Shown: positions 5,538 through 8,107 of the stretch, in pieces | Position numbering within the stretch: position 1 is the first letter of the stretch | How the letters are laid out: each line of letters opens with the position of its first letter | From: Actinomycetes bacterium | GTDB taxonomy: Bacteria > Actinomycetota > Actinomycetes > Propionibacteriales > Propionibacteriaceae | Direction of reading: 5' to 3' | Assembly: GCA_029778515.1 (NCBI GenBank) | Contig: JAKOQD010000065.1 | Location: forward strand, 1 to 8,107 | DNA length: 8,107 nt | Notes under the pieces: generated by a model | The model's input: only the letters and a program-made list of their open reading frames with translations | Told to the model about the DNA's origin: nothing | Databases searched by the model: none | Program-made: the position numbers and the translations under genes

Positions 5538-6082
5538 GCTGAAATCTCCTCGAGGGTGATGGGCTTGACGGCCACCGGGCCGCGTCGGGCTGTGAGACGC
5601 AGTGCAAGAGCGCCGGCGACCGAGGCGGCGCTGATGGCTGCCAGCGCCACCATGAGGCCGGTCCCGCGATCGGTGCCCACGGTCAGCGTGTGGATCCAGA
5701 CCAGCGCCCATACCGGGAACGCCAGGACATGGGCACGCCACCACAACTTCGGCGCCCGTTGTCTCAGCGCCGAGGTGACGGCGATGACGAGCAGCAGGTC
5801 GAAGGCCACCGTGCCCAGGGCGACACCCAACGTGCTCCACGGGGACGCGCCGGGCACAACGGCCGCGAGCAGCGGCACTTGCACCCAGGCATCGAGTACC
5901 GCGAAGGCGATGTGCGCGACCACCAGCAGGATCCCGCCCACGGCCGCAGTGAGGTGCATCGTGATCGAGGTGAGGCGCCAAGCCGGGCGGCGGATGACCG
6001 GGCCGGCGATGCCCAATGACACCGCGACGGTCAGCAGGGCCAGTGCCACGATTCCGGTGACACGGATCAGTTCCCAGGTCAT
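5534..6082 (-). CDS. Ferric-reductase-like transmembrane heme b protein
   Basis: This 182-residue integral membrane protein has about five hydrophobic helices (near 7-25, 37-62, 84-105, 114-133 and 142-162). His43 and His57 lie 14 residues apart in one helix, and His118 and His131 lie 13 apart in another. This is the paired-histidine pattern that binds two stacked b hemes in ferric reductase/NADPH oxidase/MsrQ-type domains. Other family-like features are the opening VTGIVALALLTVAVSLGI, SALRQRAPKLWWRAHVL and WIHTLTVGTD. The flavin and NAD domains of full-length reductases are absent, so it must receive electrons from a separate donor. The NuoF-like protein and ferredoxin encoded downstream are the obvious candidates. 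It would carry electrons across the membrane. ATG at 6082 overlaps the apbE2 stop as ATGA. Confidence 0.87.
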   Translation of the reverse strand: MTWELIRVTGIVALALLTVAVSLGIAGPVIRRPAWRLTSITMHLTAAVGGILLVVAHIAFAVLDAWVQVPLLAAVVPGASPWSTLGVALGTVAFDLLLVIAVTSALRQRAPKLWWRAHVLAFPVWALVWIHTLTVGTDRGTGLMVALAAISAASVAGALALRLTARRGPVAVKPITLEEISA

Positions 6083-6963
6083 GCGACGTCCTCCTCGTGT
6101 GTCCAGCGGCCGACGCAGGCCACCCGATCGGGTGCCACGAACCGGCCGTCCAGTCCTGTGTCCGCCAGCCACGCCGGGCCGTCGTCGCCGAGGATCACCG
6201 CGGCAGTGGCGGCGGCGTTGGCATCGGTGGCGGTGGCGGCGACCACGCTGACGCTGTGCCAGCGCGTGGCCGCGGGAGTCCCGGTGCGGGGGTCGATCAG
6301 GTGGTGCCCGCCGGTCCAGCGCCGGCGGCCAATGCCGCTGGTCGCGACGCCGCCGTCGTTGATAGTGACAGAGGCCGGGTCCTCACCGGGCAGTTCCGGA
6401 TCCGTCCACACCGTCCACGGTTCGTCAGCGATCACGCGCAGGTCGCCGCCCATGTTGGCGCAGACCTCGTAGCCGCTCGCGGCGACGGCCCGCGCCAGGC
6501 GATCGGCGAGCCAGGACTTGGCGATGGAACCGAGGTCGAGGGCACTGTCGGCCGGTATCAGCACCTGCGCCTCGCGGCGACCGGGACGGATCCCGACCTC
6601 CTGCCAGCGTCCAGTCTGGGCGGCCGGCTCGATCAGCGGAGTCTCCCCGGCCCACTCGTCATAGCCGGCAGCCACGACGGCACGGCCCAGGGTCGGGTCC
6701 ACCAGACCGTCGGTGTAGTCGGCTGCCCGCAGGCAGCCATCCAGCACGGCGACGAAGTCCCACGAGACCTCGACCCAGGCACCGGCGGCAGCGTTGACGG
6801 CGCTCAGTTCGGAGTCCGGGCGGAAGCGGCTGGCCAGCCGGTCCAGCCGCGCCACCTCGCTGCCCAGCAGACGCGACAGCTCGCGTTCCAGAGCGGACGA
6901 GGCGGTAGCGCGCACGGTGAGGAACAGCTCCGTGCGCCATGTGGCCAGCTGGGCGGTGATCAT
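6079..6963 (-). CDS. apbE: FAD:protein FMN transferase (ApbE family), copy 2
   Basis: This 294-residue paralogue of the ApbE at 2606-3511 has the same ordered motifs: LDRLASRFRPDSELSAVN (40-57), DPTLGRAVVAAGYD (89-102), ALDLGSIAKSWLADRLA (141-157), NMGGDLRV (170-177), ATSG (207-210), HHLIDPRTGTPA (220-231) and DANAAATAA (247-255). It should transfer FMN from FAD to Ser/Thr of a target protein. No signal peptide is seen. The start is the ATG at 6963, which overlaps the stop of the preceding small gene as ATGA; the stop overlaps the heme protein start in the same way. It is thus the second gene of the redox operon, where ApbE normally matures a flavoprotein encoded next to it. Here the only neighbour that could be extracytoplasmic and Ser/Thr-rich is the small protein just upstream. 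Confidence 0.93.
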   Translation of the reverse strand: MITAQLATWRTELFLTVRATASSALERELSRLLGSEVARLDRLASRFRPDSELSAVNAAAGAWVEVSWDFVAVLDGCLRAADYTDGLVDPTLGRAVVAAGYDEWAGETPLIEPAAQTGRWQEVGIRPGRREAQVLIPADSALDLGSIAKSWLADRLARAVAASGYEVCANMGGDLRVIADEPWTVWTDPELPGEDPASVTINDGGVATSGIGRRRWTGGHHLIDPRTGTPAATRWHSVSVVAATATDANAAATAAVILGDDGPAWLADTGLDGRFVAPDRVACVGRWTHEEDVA

Positions 6964-7253
6964 GACGAGTGCGACGTGCTGCTCTTGCCGGAACTGCTGG
7001 AACCCGACTTGTACGACGTGCTCGGGGGAGCCGGTTGCAGGCTGCCCGAACTCTTGCTGCTGGGCTGCCGGTAGACCGTGGTGCTGTCGTCGGTTGGCGT
7101 GGTCAGCGAGGAGTTGCCGGACTGGGTGCTCTCGGCGACGGCCGGCTGGGTGCTGGTGATGACGTCGACGGCCACAACGGCACCTGCGGCACCGGCTCCG
7201 GCGAGCAGTGCGGCACTGGCCGTGGCAGCGATCACGCGTGGTGTTGAACTCAT
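6960..7253 (-). CDS. Small Ser-rich membrane-anchored protein at head of the redox operon
   Basis: This 97-residue protein matches no family I recognise. Residues 7-29 are hydrophobic (VIAATASAALLAGAGAAGAV) and act as an anchor or signal segment. The remaining tail is low complexity: 22 of residues 42-97 are Ser, with Thr, Pro, Gly and a few Lys, ending SGSSSSGKSSTSHSS. The ATG at 7253 is set by the hydrophobic start, although the upstream sequence (GTAAAGAC) gives only a weak ribosome binding site. Its stop overlaps the apbE2 start (ATGA), and it is the first gene of a five-gene coupled operon. In comparable actinobacterial clusters this position often holds an FMN_bind-domain protein; that domain and a DxxSGAT motif are missing here. 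It may be a reduced or novel FMN carrier, or a tether for another flavoprotein. The role is unknown. Confidence 0.75.
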   Translation of the reverse strand: MSSTPRVIAATASAALLAGAGAAGAVVAVDVITSTQPAVAESTQSGNSSLTTPTDDSTTVYRQPSSKSSGSLQPAPPSTSYKSGSSSSGKSSTSHSS

Positions 7254-7298
7254 GTCTTTACGGTGCCCGGAACCGTCCTCAAGGCTCGACGGGCTGCG

Positions 7299-7342
7299 AC
7301 GTCAAGAATCCGGCAGGTCGGGCTTGACATTGGCTTGACGTC
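7299..7342 (-). promoter_or_regulatory. Candidate regulator-binding site and promoter region of the redox operon
   Basis: The plus strand has two perfect 8-bp direct repeats with an 11-bp period: GGCTTGAC (7321-7328), ATT, GGCTTGAC (7332-7339). These follow GTCAAGA at 7301-7307 by 13 bases. GACGTCAAG (7298-7306) and CTTGACGTC (7334-7342) also form a 9-bp perfect inverted repeat. On the minus strand TTGACG (7305-7300) ends 46 bases before the ATG at 7253 and could be the -35 box; no good -10 box is seen. The layout and spacing equal those upstream of apbE1 (3558-3596), so the two operons are probably co-regulated by one factor. The window's OmpR-type regulator is the natural candidate. Confidence 0.55.
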
Positions 7343-7357
7343 TTGGCGGGGGACACA

Positions 7358-7393
7358 CGAAGCCGCCCCGGCCGGATGACCGGGGCGGCTTCG
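7358..7393 (-). terminator. Hairpin terminator of the small basic protein gene
   Basis: A perfect 14-bp inverted repeat, CGAAGCCGCCCCGG (7358-7371) and CCGGGGCGGCTTCG (7380-7393), has an 8-base loop. It lies 10 bases beyond the stop codon of the minus-strand gene 7404-7688. On that strand no T-run follows the stem, as is common for intrinsic terminators in high-GC actinobacteria. It separates that gene from the redox operon promoter. Confidence 0.8.
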
Positions 7394-7403
7394 CGAACAG
7401 TGT

Positions 7404-7688
7404 TCAGGAGCGACGGGAGCGGTGCCGTTTCTTCGCCTTCTTCGTGGCGACTGAGGCTTTGGCGGCCGCCCTGATCGAGGCCGTCGCCGAAACTCCCGCG
7501 CTGCGGTGCACGATGACCGGTGCCGCGGCCCGGACGGTGCGAGGGAGGCCGGTGGTTGTGGCCCGCGTTGCTGTAGTGCTCGGGGCTGCCGCCTGTGCCG
7601 GAGCGGCGACGGCCAGGCCGGTGCCCGCGAGTAGCGCAGCGGTGGCTAGGGAAGCGGTGGATGCGGTGCGTGAGGTGTGAATGCTCAT
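7404..7688 (-). CDS. Small secreted basic protein of unknown function
   Basis: This 94-residue protein has a clear signal peptide: MSIHTSRTAS, a hydrophobic core (LATAALLAGTGLAVA) and an AxA-type site in APAQA|A near residue 34. The mature part is about 60 residues, Ala/Thr-rich (APSTTATRATTTGLPRTVR, then VIVHRSAGVSATASIRAAAK) and ends in a strongly basic run KKAKKRHRSRRS. I do not recognise a family. The ATG at 7688 is chosen because it directly begins the signal peptide; an upstream in-frame start at 7739 would add a non-hydrophobic stretch. No clear ribosome binding site precedes it. It has its own promoter candidate (7710-7739) and terminator, so it is probably a single-gene unit. The cationic tail could bind wall polymers, DNA or membranes; this is only a guess. 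Confidence 0.65.
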   Translation of the reverse strand: MSIHTSRTASTASLATAALLAGTGLAVAAPAQAAAPSTTATRATTTGLPRTVRAAAPVIVHRSAGVSATASIRAAAKASVATKKAKKRHRSRRS

Positions 7689-7709
7689 GCGAAAACCATG
7701 GACCGCACC

Positions 7710-7739
7710 CGTGTAAGCACGCAGCCAGCACCGCGTCAA
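7710..7739 (-). promoter_or_regulatory. Putative sigma-70-type promoter for the small basic protein
   Basis: On the minus strand TTGACG (7739-7734) and TACACG (7715-7710) are separated by 18 bases and lie upstream of the ATG at 7688. The -35 box is embedded in GATTCTTGAC (7744-7735), the same 10-mer found upstream of the redox operon (7310-7301), and ends 45 bases before the start codon. The downstream half sites present at the other two loci are absent here, so only the promoter-like part is shared. Confidence 0.5.
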
Positions 7740-7755
7740 GAATCGGCGCAGCTTT

Positions 7756-8107
7756 TTATGGCAACCAGCCGACGCGCCCTGCCAGCAGGGCGTAGCCGAT
7801 GAAGGCGACTGTGTCGATCAGCGCGTGCGCCACGATCATGGGCATCACCCGGCCCCAGCGCTTGAAGAGCCAGCCGAACACCAGACCCATGACGACATTG
7901 CCGACAAATCCTCCGACCCCTTGATACAGGTGGTAGGAACCGCGGATGAGGGCGCTCACCCAGATAGCGCCCGGCCAGCCCCAACCCATCTGCCGCAGCC
8001 GGTGCAGGACGAAGCCGAGTACGACAACCTCTTCGACGATGGCGTTCTCCAGCGCACCCAGGACGAGGACCGGAGTCCGCCACCATTGATCTGGCAAGCC
8101 TTGGGCC
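7756..8107 (-). CDS. CPBP-family intramembrane metalloprotease, C-terminal part
   Basis: The frame is open to the right window edge, so the gene begins outside; the TTG at 8097 is not a likely start. The visible 117 residues contain the conserved CPBP (CAAX protease/bacteriocin-processing, Abi) motifs in order: EEVVVLGFVLHRL (the EExxx glutamates), a second motif with SALIRGSYHLYQG (catalytic-type His) and a third, VAHALIDTVAF (HxxxD). Hydrophobic helices lie between them (for example VGNVVMGLVFGWLF). The canonical Arg of EExxxR appears replaced by Gly or shifted in EEVVVLGF. Bacterial members are membrane proteases of mostly unknown substrates. Full-length members are usually 200-300 residues, so about half is missing. 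It ends 67 bases before the small basic protein gene. Confidence 0.85.
   Translation of the reverse strand, partial: AQGLPDQWWRTPVLVLGALENAIVEEVVVLGFVLHRLRQMGWGWPGAIWVSALIRGSYHLYQGVGGFVGNVVMGLVFGWLFKRWGRVMPMIVAHALIDTVAFIGYALLAGRVGWLP

Noticed and set aside
5538..5981. N-terminal extension of the NuoF-like frame by 148 residues
   Set aside because: The extra part is Arg/His/Gly-rich and lies over the heme membrane protein in another frame. The ATG at 5537 has a good ribosome binding site and an ATGA overlap, as at the other operon junctions.

Overview
The window looks like chromosomal DNA from a high-GC Gram-positive bacterium (Actinomycetota). It is strongly GC-rich with G/C-biased third codon positions, and most genes are densely packed on the minus strand. 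The protein types also fit: a GH3 glycosidase with an actinobacterial-style tail, an OmpR-type two-component system, a P450-type [3Fe-4S] ferredoxin and CPBP/ApbE families. I cannot name a genus.

Layout. Positions 1-493 (+) hold the C-terminal end of a GH3 glycoside hydrolase. A palindromic intergenic repeat (about 492-609) separates it from a convergent minus-strand operon transcribed apbE1 (3511-2606), OmpR-family response regulator (2595-1894), sensor histidine kinase (1894-629). The kinase frame contains an in-frame amber codon at 1741-1739, so the N-terminal membrane/sensor part is separated from the catalytic part. Divergent from apbE1 is a small membrane-anchored protein gene (3642-3947, +). 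A second copy of the palindromic repeat (4017-4103) lies after it, again between convergent genes.

Positions 7253-4117 (-) form a five-gene operon: a Ser-rich anchored small protein, apbE2, a heme-type ferric-reductase-like membrane protein, a NuoF-like flavoprotein and a [3Fe-4S]-type ferredoxin. Every junction is a 4-base ATGA overlap. Further right are a small secreted basic protein (7688-7404), its hairpin terminator, and the C-terminal end of a CPBP intramembrane protease that runs off the window.

How it fits together. The core is a probable flavinylation-linked electron-transfer module. Electrons from NAD(P)H or reduced ferredoxin would pass through the NuoF-like protein and the bis-heme membrane protein towards an extracytoplasmic acceptor, with two ApbE FMN transferases supplying covalent FMN. 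No recognisable FMN_bind substrate domain is present in the window. Instead each apbE lies next to a short TM-anchored, low-complexity protein. Upstream of both the apbE1-regulator-kinase operon and the five-gene operon I find the same composite DNA motif with identical internal spacing and position: GTCAAGA, 13 bases, then two 8-bp half sites with an 11-bp period. This suggests that the encoded OmpR-type regulator controls both operons. The shared regulation, the apparently missing FMN acceptor, the interrupted kinase and the paired palindromic repeats are the main points of interest.
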